Assembly (NCBI RefSeq): GCF_016859285.1
Contig: NC_053414.1
Coordinates: forward strand, 2,338,017-2,402,016
Origin: Xiphias gladius
Lineage: Eukaryota; Chordata; Actinopteri; Istiophoriformes; Xiphiidae
DNA length: 64,000 nucleotides
Reading direction: 5' to 3'
Within the stretch, counting starts at the first letter, position 1, and every line of letters begins with the position of its first letter. The notes beneath the pieces are model-generated. The model ran no database searches and was not told the origin of the DNA. It worked only from the letters and a program-made list of their open reading frames with translations. This document shows positions 26,601 through 37,100 of the stretch, one piece after another. Made by a program: the position numbers and the translations under genes.

Positions 26601-28146
26601 TTCCTATAATATTTGTTTTGTGTCCTATAGTATTACAGACAGGGTGTCAGCGTGGATCTGCGTTGGAAGGTCTGGGTGGGATTTAGTCAGACTCTCTTTA
26701 ACCTCAGCATCAACAACATACTGATGCTTTCAACAAAATACAACATGATGCAGGTGTAGTTCACCTGCTAAATGTCGCTTAAAGAGAGGCAGTTTTTAAA
26801 AAACCTGAAGAAGCTGCGCTCACGTCACTGACTATTTGTTTAGTGGTTTTAGTGTTTTGCGGTTTGTCTGGTTTGTAATTATTCTTTGGCACTGTGCTGT
26901 TATGGGCAGTGACAGTCTGAGAGGCAGACAGGAAACATGGGGGGAGAAACGGGGGGAGGACACTCAGCAAATGTCTCTGGCAGGGATCAGACCAGGGACG
27001 TTGCAGTTACGGGGTATGTGCTTTAACCACTAGACTACTCTTCAGTCAGTGTTGCAACAGAGCAGGGCGGAACAAACATCTGGATTTATAGCAACTACCA
27101 TATGAATCAAAGTATGACTAAGGATCCTGATCTGGTTCCTGTGGCTCGACTTGGGGCATCCTTACTTTCATGTCAGGGTCTGGATCATCATTTGTCGTTG
27201 TGTCTTTTGTTAAACAAACTACGACATGACTCATCCGCAGCATCTGAGTCGTCTCCTCGTTCTCATCATATTTTACACACGTTCGAGAGAAAACTCCGCC
27301 ACCAGCTTCATGTCCCTGTGATTCGCATGCAGAGCTGTCAGGAAATTGACTGTACGGCCACGAAACACAGAATCAATCAGTGTAGATTTTCAGCGGATAA
27401 ACTAAAAGACAGTGAGCGTCGGCCCCCGTCCTCCAGACAGACTCCTGTCAGTACCTGGTGTGTGGCTCGCTTTATGAAACAGTGAAGTGCAACACTGAAC
27501 ATCAACGTGACGAACTTTAAAAAGTGGACCGGGTCCCTCCTCTTCACTCACTCTCCACTGTCTCCAAACAAGCCACTTCACAATGGATGTACAATATGTA
27601 GAATGTAGAGCTGGAACAATTAATCGATCAATCAGATCATTAATCAACTGATCCTCAGATTTGATATTTTTCTTTGTCATGCACGACGATGGAGTGAATT
27701 TCTTTGGGTTTTGGACTGTTGGTCCTTAGAAATTGTTAACGGGCATTTTTTAAAACAATTTTCTGGCATTTTATAGACAAAACGATGAATCAGTTAGTTG
27801 CGGCTCCGGCACAGAGTGAATCAATGAGCCTCCTGCTCTGTCACAGTCTGACTCAGAGAAACGGAGCGCCCCGATTGGCTGTCTCACCTGCAGGTATCCA
27901 TTTGTGGCAGCGGTCGCAGTAGAAGGACATGTCCTCGCAGGCCCAGCCTCCGTCGGCCTCCTCACCCACGTCGCTGGTCAGAGAGTCTCCGCTCTGGTCA
28001 TGTGACAGATCCACGGATCCCTGATCCTCCGACTCCACGATCAGCAGAGTCTCCCCCTCCACCTCCCCCTCCTCCAGACCCTCTGAGGCCGACGTACAGG
28101 CCGCCTCGTCCTCACCCCCACCCAGCTGCTCGCCGCTGCTGTCCAT
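20699..28146 (-). CDS. kat14: Lysine acetyltransferase 14 (CSRP2-binding protein), 10 coding exons
   Basis: Coding exons, 5' to 3' on the minus strand: 28146-27888, 26341-26220, 25413-25292, 24300-24128, 24025-23591, 23478-22883, 22234-22101, 22008-21833, 21739-21549, 20872-20699. They join in phase to 793 residues (human about 782). Visible in order: acidic N-terminus with SEGLEEGEVEGETLLIVESE; two CxxC pairs (FYCDRC at about 77-80, FICSDC at about 106-109); the tryptophan-rich block TSTWWSTVAGCLSVGSP; DPIITVEGLRKR; a serine-rich segment (SSSDRTPLTSPSPSPS); and a C-terminal GNAT domain with the acetyl-CoA loop RRAGIG inside HPEWRRAGIGTFMIYHLI, ending FFLRLRR. The family is the acetyltransferase subunit of the ATAC complex and acts in the nucleus on histone H4. 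A TTTAAT at 20480 (ATTAAA on the minus strand) is a possible poly(A) signal. The start is 2 bases after an acceptor, so transcription must begin upstream, probably at pet117. Confidence 0.95.
24380..25135. other. Unassigned interspersed sequence in a kat14 intron, possible DNA transposon remnant
   Basis: This block of the intron 24301-25291 has a base composition unlike its flanks. It includes GCCCCGCCCACC, a plus-strand frame with MATVGGNIERFSHM and an acidic run (SDPDSDEES) at 24608-24744, and a run toward TTGGACGGGGTCTTTAAG at its right side. The TTTAAAGACCCC-type end and short acidic frame resemble remnants of fish DNA transposons, but I do not recognise a family and found no inverted ends. 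Confidence 0.3.
26830..27046 (-). mobile_element. tRNA-derived SINE (minus strand)
   Basis: On the minus strand the head reads TAGTCTAGTGGTTAAAGCAC (A-box region) followed about 30 bases later by GGTCTGATCCC (B-box region), then a body with GAGAGACA/GACTGTCACT-type phrases and an A-rich tail near 26840. This is the usual build of tRNA-derived SINEs in teleosts, with its RNA polymerase III promoter in the head. It lies in the 1.5-kb kat14 intron 26342-27887, where no other feature was recognised. Confidence 0.65.
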
Positions 28147-28148
28147 CC

Positions 28149-28292
28149 CTGAGCTTCGGGTACACAGTAATACACGGGGACAGGTAAACATGAGGACAGT
28201 CAGAAACGTCGCAGGAACACAACTGTATAGGTAACACAGGACAGGAATCTCACAATAACACACCACAGGTGAACAGGTGTATCAGTTTTTAC
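28149..28292 (-). other. Predicted 144-nt intercistronic intron joining pet117 exon 2 to kat14 exon
   Basis: Five bases after the pet117 stop the minus strand has GACAG|GTAAAAAC, a good donor. The kat14 ATG is preceded by AAGCTCAG|GG, a fair acceptor. Removing the 144 bases would give one mRNA carrying pet117 and then kat14, separated by 7 bases (GACAG plus GG). Confidence 0.6.
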
Positions 28293-28297
28293 CTGTC

Positions 28298-29928
28298 TCA
28301 GTGTTGGTCCTCTGGGTGGAGCTCTGTCTCTCGGCGTTGTCTCTCCTCCTTCAGGTGTCTGGTCAGAATCTTCTGCTCCTCCAACCTCCTCAGATTCTCC
28401 TTCTTCCTCTCCCACCGCTCCAGATCCCTGACTACACCCTCGTGGAGACGCTGGGGGATAAAAAACACACAGAATAAACATTAAATAACCAGACTCAGAG
28501 TTAAGTTACCACGACTCAGTGATTTTGGTTTAGTTTTACAGTGTAAAAGGTCCCGCTCACTGCATATGATGGTCAAAGTTTTTAACAACCAAATTTACGG
28601 GGTCCTTATCGAAAAAGTTCATGTGTTAAACTATTTTAGAATTAGATTATTACCACATGAAGAAGCCAACACGCCAGGCTCCATTTAAAAAACATCTAAA
28701 GTTATTCTAATCAGTTTAAATAAGCATGGTTTGGTTTTACACTGACTGCAATGTCCTCAGAGACTCAGTAAAGTCAAGACAAAGCATGAAACACACACCT
28801 TCCCTTCAGTACAGTAACCTTCAAAATAAAGTTACACTTCAGGATGGCAGGACCATGTTTGGTAACAAGGTGAAGGACATTTTGTACTGAAGTGAAGCAG
28901 CAGCTGTGGTCATCAGTTCAGAGAGGAAATACCAAGGTAGAGGTTTGATCTGAGTATGTAAAACACTACGATTACAACAGAGCAGAACAGATTCATCAAA
29001 CTGTTTTACTCACGAGGTTTGACCTCGTCAAACTGTGCACTGCTGCCGTTAGCTGCTGTCAGACAGGGAGGATGTGTTCACTACTTTGTCTTGTCAAAGT
29101 AAAAACCAGGAGACCTGTTAGGGCTTCAAACCCTGAGAAAGATCCCTGCTGCATCGAAATGTTGACTGTTTAATAGATGTCTTACAAGCTTCAGACCTCA
29201 TTGTTTCTACACCTTCAAAATCCTGAGCTAAGAGTTGTTAGTCACTCACCATGCTGTTTTTGGTTTTCAGTACTTATGCAGCATTAAGTGGCTTTGGCCA
29301 ATATAAAATGTAAAATGTATATAACTACCTACCTATATATAGGTAGGTGGTTTGTCAAGTGTTTGCAAGCGCAAGAATTTGTTCCAATACTGATAATCTG
29401 ACAATTACTTTCTAAATTGTGGATTGCCTTATTAAAGAACTGTTTCAGCTCTTTTACAGTCTGCCTTTTCTGTATCCTAACACTGTGCGTGTTGTAATTA
29501 GTTTGACAAATTTCCTGAAAACAAGGCAAAGAGCTCGGATTTGAGTGAGTTTCTATTGTGAAAAGTCTGTACCGGATGTGACTGGCTCGCCGTTCAGCCT
29601 GACCGACAGCCGTTTTCGGTGTTTTCGGTTTGTGCAGTTAACGTTACCAGACTCAGCTCCGTGTGGTGAACGTTACAGGGCAGCAGCTTCTCCGTTAAAC
29701 ACCAAACACCTTCAGTTTTTAGCTTTACACGGTAAAACAGTCCGTTGACTTCCTGTGACCTCCCGCTCCGCTAACCTGACCGCGGCACTGCTAACTGTTA
29801 GCGTTAGACCGGCTCGGTTCGGCCCGCTGTACCTGTCGGTCCCAGTTCTGCTTGAGGTGAACGGCAGCCACGGTGCCTACGGTCAGAACCACAGAGAGCC
29901 CGAGGACCACTTTAGAGGCTGTAGACAT
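28298..29928 (-). CDS. pet117: Protein PET117 homolog, mitochondrial (2 coding exons)
   Basis: Exons: 29928-29833 (32 codons) and 28450-28298 (50 codons plus stop TGA at 28300-28298), joined in phase 0 across a 1.4-kb intron with GTACAG donor and CCCCAG acceptor. The 82-residue product (human 81) starts MSTASKVVLGLSVVLTVGTV, a single hydrophobic N-terminal segment (about residues 6-25), followed by a charged helix with RLHEGVVRDLERW and RKKENLRRLEEQ. PET117 assists cytochrome c oxidase assembly at the mitochondrial inner membrane together with PET191/MR-1S. The gene lies directly upstream of kat14 on the same strand, only 151 bases from stop to start codon, as in human. Within its intron (28451-29832) the sequence is ordinary; a 22-bp palindrome sits at 29327. 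Confidence 0.93.
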
Positions 29929-30075
29929 CACGTTAGCCTTAGCTTAACGTTAGCCAGCTGCTAACCACCTCTGCCGCTGCTGCGTCTTCTTCAGGCGCTG
30001 GTTTGCTACGTGAAGCGTCTGAGTAGCGCCCCCACCCGACCGGCACCGGTTAACACACCGCCGCCCTGTTAACGA
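29929..30075 (-). promoter_or_regulatory. GC-rich promoter region of pet117 (and probably kat14)
   Basis: Upstream of the pet117 ATG on the minus strand the sequence is GC- and CpG-rich (CGCCCCCACCCGACCGGC, CCGCCGCCC). Combined with the CpG-rich intron start down to about 29560, this marks the likely shared promoter. No TATA box is obvious. Confidence 0.45.
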
Positions 30076-30360
30076 CAAGTTGAGGCCCATCAGTCACAGA
30101 CGGGACTGATGAAGTGGTGCAAGATGTTAAAACTGTTAAAACTATTAAACTGGTTGTTGGTGAAACCAACTAATATACAGAAGAATCAATATATATGTAT
30201 AAAGTGAGGATACGTATGTATAGTTTTTTATTTCTCAGTGAACTTCATCCAAAGTGTAGAAAATAGAAATAAACTAAATCAGATCAGTATTTGCACAGTT
30301 TTTCAGGTTCTTGGCAGGTAGGTTGTTCTAGCATCTTAGAGAAGTTGCCATGGTTCCTCT

Positions 30361-30744
30361 GTGGATTCAGTCTGTCTCAGTGTCCTCTGTCTCTTCACGA
30401 GATCCCAGACTGACTCCGTGATGCTGAGATCAGGGCTGTGTGGGGTTCAGACCATCGTGGATTCAGTCTGTCTCAGTGTCTTCTGTCTCTTCACGAGATC
30501 CCAGACTGACTCCGTGATGCTGAGATCAGGGCTGTGTGGGGTTCAGACCATCGTGGATTCAGTCTGTCTCAGTGTCTTCTGTCTCTTCACGAGATCCCAG
30601 ACTGACTCCGTGATGCTGAGATCAGGGCTCTATGGGGTTCAGACCATCGTGGATTCAGTCTGTCTCAGTGTCCTCTGTCTCTTCACGAGATCCCAGACTG
30701 ACTCCGTGATGCTGAGATCAGGGCTCTGTGGGGTTCAGACCATC
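30361..30744 (-). repeat. Four 96-bp tandem repeats derived from a Tc1-like transposase segment
   Basis: GTGGATTCAGTCTGTCTCAG starts copies at 30361, 30457, 30553 and 30649, an exact 96-base period with a few substitutions (CCTCTG/CTTCTG, CTGTGT/CTCTAT/CTCTGT). On the minus strand each unit encodes the same 32-codon stretch containing SPDLSITESVWDLVKRQ, with a stop codon in the MV*TP context. That is a degraded SPDLNPIE..W motif from the catalytic region of Tc1/mariner transposases. Confidence 0.9.
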
Positions 30745-30830
30745 TGCTGCAGGACTCCTTGTTCTTCATGACTCTGGCTGTAGGTTCGGGCTCGTTGTCC
30801 TGCTGCAGGAGGAATCTGGGAAGTTAGAAA
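30745..30830 (-). mobile_element. Tc1-like transposase fragment flanking the 96-bp repeats
   Basis: On the minus strand this part reads QQDNEPEPTA, a remnant of the QDND.KHT block that holds the second catalytic aspartate of Tc1-like transposases. It runs directly into the SPDLSITE repeats. The copy is broken by stops and lacks both ends. Confidence 0.65.
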
Positions 30831-31259
30831 GCAAGAAGACATTGAAACAGCGAACTACAAGTAATGAACAAACAGCTCAAGTGGCTGGCTAAAAATAATG
30901 ATGAAATAATTAGCTCCAAGTGAGGGGTAACAAATAATATGATTGCATTTAGTATTTGTATTAACCCGGTCAGCCCATTGATCATTCAAATAATAATAAC
31001 ATTTAAAATTCTTTATTATATTTGTAACAGGTAATTGTTTTTTATCATTAAAATAATGAAAAAATAAATAACTTCTTAATTATTTCTGTGACAGAAAAAA
31101 ACATTTTTCTTCTAATATAAAGATTTGACCACTCATTTTATTGAAAATAAGACCTTTCAGTCATAAAAGGTCTGAATACTCAGTGTTTGATAGATTAAGT
31201 TTTTGTCTTTTTCTGTTTTCATAATTTTCAAATCAGAACAATCAAAATAAAATTAGTTC
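30831..31259. other. AT-rich intergenic spacer, no feature recognised
   Basis: This AT-rich stretch between the Tc1 remnant and the rrbp1 promoter shows no coding potential, repeat or RNA gene that I recognise. Confidence 0.4.
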
Positions 31260-31481
31260 AATCTGTAGTTTTAAGCCCGAGAACAACATCTCCCATGGGG
31301 CCAGTGGCCGAGCTCGTGCGGATGGGCGGACGTCCTCCCGCCTCCGCCAATCCGAGAGGCGAAGTGTCTGCGAGTGACGTCCCCGCCGACCAATGAGGGG
31401 CCGCGCTGCCAGCGTGGGCGGAGCTTGTGGTCCCGTTAAGAGAAAGTGCCACGACTCCGCAGCCTGACCGACTCCGCGGAG
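31260..31481 (+). promoter_or_regulatory. rrbp1: Promoter and noncoding exon 1 of rrbp1
   Basis: CpG-rich sequence (GGGCGGACGTCC, CCGCCTCCGCC, GAGGGGCCGCGC) with CCAAT at 31389 leads to a donor ACTCCGCGGAG|GTGAGA at 31481. The next plausible acceptor precedes the rrbp1 start codon (CCTCCAG at 34129 or CTGTAG at 34140), leaving a 2.6-kb first intron. The ACGTCC/GACGTC content is compatible with CRE/ATF-like sites but proves nothing. Confidence 0.55.
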
Positions 31482-31942
31482 GTGAGAAAACCTCTCCAGA
31501 ACTCAGGTAAAGGCTTTTCTTTCACTGCTGCTGCTTCGCGGAGAAGCAACGGGCTGAAACTAAACGCTAAATGTCCGGGGGACGATGAAAAGCTCGAAGG
31601 TTTGGGGAAAATCCGTGGATTTTATACTTTAAAAAAAACCAGACTGCAAATTGACAGGAATGATGATCATATTAAACTTCTACCGAGAAAACGTTCGTTT
31701 AACTTCAATCCAAAATTTAAAATGGAAACATCTGGACAATATCACAGGAAAACTCAGTCAGAAGATGTGGCTCGTCTGAGTCCGTTAAAGCTACAGAAAA
31801 ACGGTTTGGTGTGAATGAACATCGGACTGTTGGAGAACGACCCGTAAAAGGCCGAAATATTCAGTGTCGGAAACGAAGTAGCCTTTGGGTTAATGAGGGG
31901 ATGTTTTTAATCAGAAGAAACCGACCTGAGTTATATAACTGC

Positions 31943-32191
31943 AGTGTGTGTTTGTGTGTGTGTGTGTGTGTGTGCGTGCGTGCGTGCATGTGCATGTGCG
32001 TGCGTGCGAGCGCGCGCTTGTACGGCTATACATTGTGAGGACCAGTTTGACTCAGACCTTTTGCAGTGAGGACATGTTGTCCGGTCCTCACACCCTCAAC
32101 GGGCTGTCTGAGGGTTCAGGTCAGAACCAGGTTTAGGTCAGGGTTAGGGGCTAGGGATTGCATTATGTCAATGAGTACAAGTTTGCGTGCG

Positions 32192-32228
<37 letters not shown>
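31943..32228 (+). repeat. Dispersed teleost repeat flanked by two TG microsatellites
   Basis: A (TG)n(CG/TGCG)n tract (31943-32015) is followed by TTGTGAGGACCAGTTTGACT, GGTTCAGGTCAGAACC, GGTCAGGGTTAGGGGCTAGG and GCATTATGTCAATGAGT, then a second (TG)n tract (32193-32226). The middle part is a familiar fish repeat that travels with microsatellites and is the opposite-orientation relative of the copy at 3539. It is in rrbp1 intron 1, where 32230-34129 otherwise shows nothing recognisable. Confidence 0.65.
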
Positions 32229-34154
32229 CATGTACACGGGGTTAATCGTGGACTCGCCCCTTCTGCTCCTCGAACATTCAAACACTCTGAAAAACGGAGC
32301 TCCCAGTAAAAGAAGCCATACAACGATTCTACTGGTCATAGACAAAATTAGGATTCGACTAATTGACAAACTAACTGGCAGAATAATCAATAATGAACAG
32401 AAATCGTTAGTTGTAGCCCCTGATCAACTGATGAATCAACTCATCGTCTCAGCTGTACAGAGCAACTTCAGTCTATTAGAGGTGGAGATGCCAGGTTTTC
32501 AATCCACAGGGACGATTAGTCAGTTGATGTGAAAACTCAGAGCAAAGCACGTGAGCTCACCGTTTTGTATGACTGAGATCATTCTGATAATGACCCCGAT
32601 ACAGTTTAACTGAACAAGCTGTCAGATTTAATCATTGATGGTGACCTTTGACCTCCAGTCAGCCATCAGCAGGTAAACACCACCACAAGAAAAATCAATA
32701 TGTTCCCATAAAGGAAAGCTTTGTGCTTTTCATTTGTTCTTCTTTTTTCAGTATCAACTTTGGTCCTGTGTATTTGTTTGTTTACGCGTTTATTACTGAT
32801 GTTCCGGGGAGTTTCGTGAATCTGCAGCTCATCTGTTGTGAAAGTCATTCTGCCAGTTCTGTATCAGAGCTGCTGGACACAAACCCGTGACAAACAAAAT
32901 ACCTGAACCTGAAAGGATCCCTCCAGGAGAACAGGTAGAAATATTAGGATTCCTTAGGAGAGGAGGACGATGACGACAGAAACAGATCAGCTGCACAAAT
33001 CAGCGGTTCAATCCATTTGTGTGTTTCCCTGTTATTCTCTATGAACGTTACCCATCACTAATTTTCAATCAAACATCATTAATAAAGACCATCAGTGTTC
33101 ATCATAGAAGTAAAGACTTAAAAACGAATAAAAACATAAATGAAACGTGGTTGTTTTTGGTTCCTCCTGTGGTTCTGGAGGTCCTACCATTATTTCTAAG
33201 GGCTGAAATGCTCTTAGGAGCAACCTCTTATGCTTAGGAAGGTTCATAAGATGGATTTTACCCGTAACTGAGCCTCAAGATGCTTTTAGGAAATGAGGCC
33301 CAGGTCAGTTTTTGGTGCGGATGGTGCAGATAGTGTGCTCATTTATAAAACCCTTTATGCAGCAGACAGAATCAACAGCTTTAATTCTAAATTCTTTAGG
33401 TCAAGTCGACTCTCTCAGCTCTTGGACACGGGACCGGGCTGTACACTGGTCTAAAAATTCTGTTCTGGATCAGAGTTATTGATTTGTCTCGGATTCGTTA
33501 AACTGTGTCCTGTAGTTATTTAGCACATCACTGTAGATGCTGCTGACCACTAATGAACACACTGTGTGACTGCGACCAGATGACAGGTGCACATGTCAGG
33601 TGGTCTGCTGAAGATGATCTTAAGTCTGACTCAGCTCCAACTTTACACAAATTATCCTCCTACAAAGCCCTGACAGTCCCAGGATTTCCACTTCCTCTTA
33701 GATATTCTCCGAAAAGTAGCGTCACTGTTCATCACCGTCAGAGACTCAAAACCACCTCAAAGATGCAAAACAACAACAGAGAGACACAAAAATTTGTGTC
33801 GACGAGTTACAAATTATTTCTTGATATTATTTCATGATACAATATTAAAATTTTTTTATTGTTGTTCATTTATTACACTTTTAACTTATAATAATGTTCA
33901 TTTTATTATTGCGAAGAATCCCGGTTTAAATTTGGGTCTTGACACATTTTTACTAATTTAACAAATGTTCCCCCTTCTTCAAATCTGTGCCCAGTCTGAC
34001 CCCAAATTAAAAGGTTTCTAAAACACCCCCGTTGTAAAAACGCTACTTCCTCCATTGCTCCTATGGGAGAAGAGACATTAATACATGAAAACTGTGAAAC
34101 GTGAAATGTCCTTCCTCTTAATCCTCCAGACTTTCTGTAGGACACTGATCAGTC

Positions 34155-37100
34155 ATGGACATCTCCGACCCGCAGACCCTCGGCTTCATTGTCTTTGGAG
34201 GCTTCATGGTCATCTCGGCGGTGGGCATCGCTCTCGTCTCCACCCTCTCCATGAAGGAGACGTCGTACGAGGAGGCTCTGGCCAAACAGCGTCGCGAACT
34301 CGTCCAAGCCCAGACCCAGAGGTCAGAGAAGAAGAAGAAGGACAAGACTTTGGAGAAGAAGAGCAAAGCCAAGAAGAGGGAAGACCGACCCGATGGAAAG
34401 TTCTCAGAACCAGGCAGCGATGGCAGCGAGGAGCCTGTGGTGGTGACCTGTACAGAACCAGAGTCTGACCCAGAACCTGCTGCAGAACCTGATGCTGCAC
34501 CTGAACCCACACCAACACCTGAACCAGCACTAGAACCCACTGTGATCACCTCTGTCAAGTCTCCTCCAGCCCCTTCACCGAAGGAGAAGAAGAAGAAGTC
34601 AGCCCGGATGGAGCCAACTGCTGTGGCGGAAACCGTTGCTAAGGATGTTCTGGTCCTGGCCGTGGCCCCGGTGGTAGATGTTCCTCCGGTAAATGTTGTC
34701 GCTGAAGTCATCAAAGAACCGTCTGCTGCCAAAACTGAAGAACCCAAAGAGACCTCAAGCAAGAAGAAGAAGTTCAAGAACAAACCTGAGACAGGTGAGT
34801 TTTTAACTTTCAGCTGGAGTCATTAACATAAATGTTTAAGTGTTCATCAGCCGGTGTTGTCAGATTTTTCTTAGAGTCAAATATCATATATCGATCCCTC
34901 AATGGACCTCAGATGTATGATACCGGTTGGGCTCCACTGTAAAATAATGTTTAATTAGATTACTGTTGTCCTGGTTTTTCTATTAAAGCTTCCATCACCA
35001 AACCTACTGCTATCGCCCCGGTGCTGCCGTACGGCGAGCTGCTGTCCGCCGTGTCCAACGTCATGCTCAGTGACGACGAGAGGCACAAACTCATACAGGT
35101 CCTGAACCAGAAGGCTGGGGTCCGCCACGATTCCTGGCAGCCGGTAGATAAACACTGTGACAACGCCAGCAACCAGCTAACAGTAGCAGCTAACAAGTAG
35201 TGAAAGAGTTAAAAAAACAAACAGCGTACAAACAGCACACTGCATAATGTTAGCGGTTATAGCTAATATTAACAACTACAAACTCCTCCAATAGTAGCAG
35301 TATACATTGACAAAGTGAATACACAAACACTGTCACAACACCTTTCACCAGCTACCAGCTAACGTTAGCAGGTAGCAAATACTAGACTGTACACAAACAG
35401 TACACGATTTCATGTGATTGCTAATACAATCATCATATCACATAGTTAGCAGCTAGCACAGAATAAAGCCATATATACACTGTCACAATGTATGTGTGCT
35501 CAAACACCGGCTAAGGTTGGGTAGCACATTCCCAGTATATGGTGATACATATTGTGTACCATTCAAAAGCTAATGCTAATAGTTAGTGGAACTTTTCCGA
35601 CTGCTAGCATTGTGAAATACTGTTCACACCTATAGATTTGAGTGGTAATGACTAGGAATCTTCTTAAAGATGTTTCTGAAAGCAACTGGGTGTTAAATAA
35701 TAATTCGGTGCCTGATTTATAAACACACATGACTGCTTCACGTCAACCAAAGTCTGGTATTCGAGGTAACTAAACACAAATTATTGCTCAGTTTTTACCC
35801 CATAGCCAACCTGCTTCTCATACAGCGTTAACTTAGAACTAGATATTCATTCAGTCTGATAATTATAGTCTTGTAGTAACTGCTTTTGTCATCTTAAGTC
35901 TAAAGGTGTGGACATTTTCTATCACCCCTTTAAAACCCCATGTCCTTTTAATTAAAAAGCTTTTAAATATATCTCATCAAACAGTTATATTGGGTCTCTG
36001 TATGACTCCCAGGCCCGTCAGAAAGGAGACCTGCTGTCCACTCTGAAGAAACAGCTGGAGGAGAAGGAAAAGCTTTTGACTGCTGAGCAGGAGGTCACAG
36101 CCACCGCCAAGAGCCGCCTCCGAGAGTTCAGCAAGGTGATCCAGGCTGCGCTCTGATCATCAACCATGTGGTCTCTGTGAGATTTATCCCTTCAGTTCTG
36201 TTGGTTTGTCCAGTGGACAACAATGCAACTCACAAAGAAATGGTACCAGGACACCTTAAAATATCGTGTTACTCTGAAGGTCCGCTGAGATACGACGACA
36301 AGTTAGTAGAAAGACATGAATATGAGTGAACAAATGCAAATGTTCTTGACAGACTGAAATGGAAATTTCTTGACATGATTAAAAGTATCTGAAACAAGGC
36401 AAAGGACAAAGAACTGTGAATCGGCTTCAGGGACAGGTGCACTTAGCCCCACCTATATATTTTAGTACAAATAAATTTAAAATAAATTTTGTAGAGTAAC
36501 AAGTCATCTTCAGACCTCTAGTTTATCATAAGAAGGTCAAATTGAACTTGCTGCGTTTCCTTCTTCAGGAACTTGGTGCAGAGAAATCCAAGATGGCATC
36601 CTTGGAGGCCAATTTGAAGGCGGAGCTGAGTGCACGGAGTCAGGAGGTTGACACCATTAAGACCAGAATGCAGACCACTGAAAAGGAACACTTGAAAAAC
36701 ACCCAGCAGCTCAACTCGAAGGTATGGTCTAGCTAACTTTAAATTATTTAGAGGCAAATCAATGCAAGCCTCAAGTCTCAAGTTTTCGAGTGCAGGTCTA
36801 AATCAAGTCACAACTCCCAAGGGAAAGTTTAAGTCAAATCACAAGTCCACTAGGGCAGCTCCAAGTCAAGTCTGAAATCCTGTCAAAGCAGGTGTCATTT
36901 CAAGTCTATAGTCCTTGGCAGTAGGTCCAAGTCAAGTCGCATGTCTTTGAGAGCAAATTACAAGTCTAAGGGGCAAATATAAATCAAGCCCCATGTATCT
37001 TTGAGACCAAGTCAAAGCCAACTCTCTAGCCCCTCTGGACACGTCTAATACAAGTCTCCTGTCTCGTCCAAGCAAGTCTCAAGTCCTTCTTGAAGGGACA

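Noticed and set aside
31446-31814. 122-codon plus-strand frame overlapping the rrbp1 first exon
   Set aside because: It begins in the noncoding exon and runs through the donor at 31481 into intron. The translation resembles no family I know and has no splice support.
34118-34783. 221-codon minus-strand frame opposite rrbp1 exon 1
   Set aside because: It is antisense to a well-supported exon and reflects the GAG/AAG-rich codons of the Lys/Glu segment.
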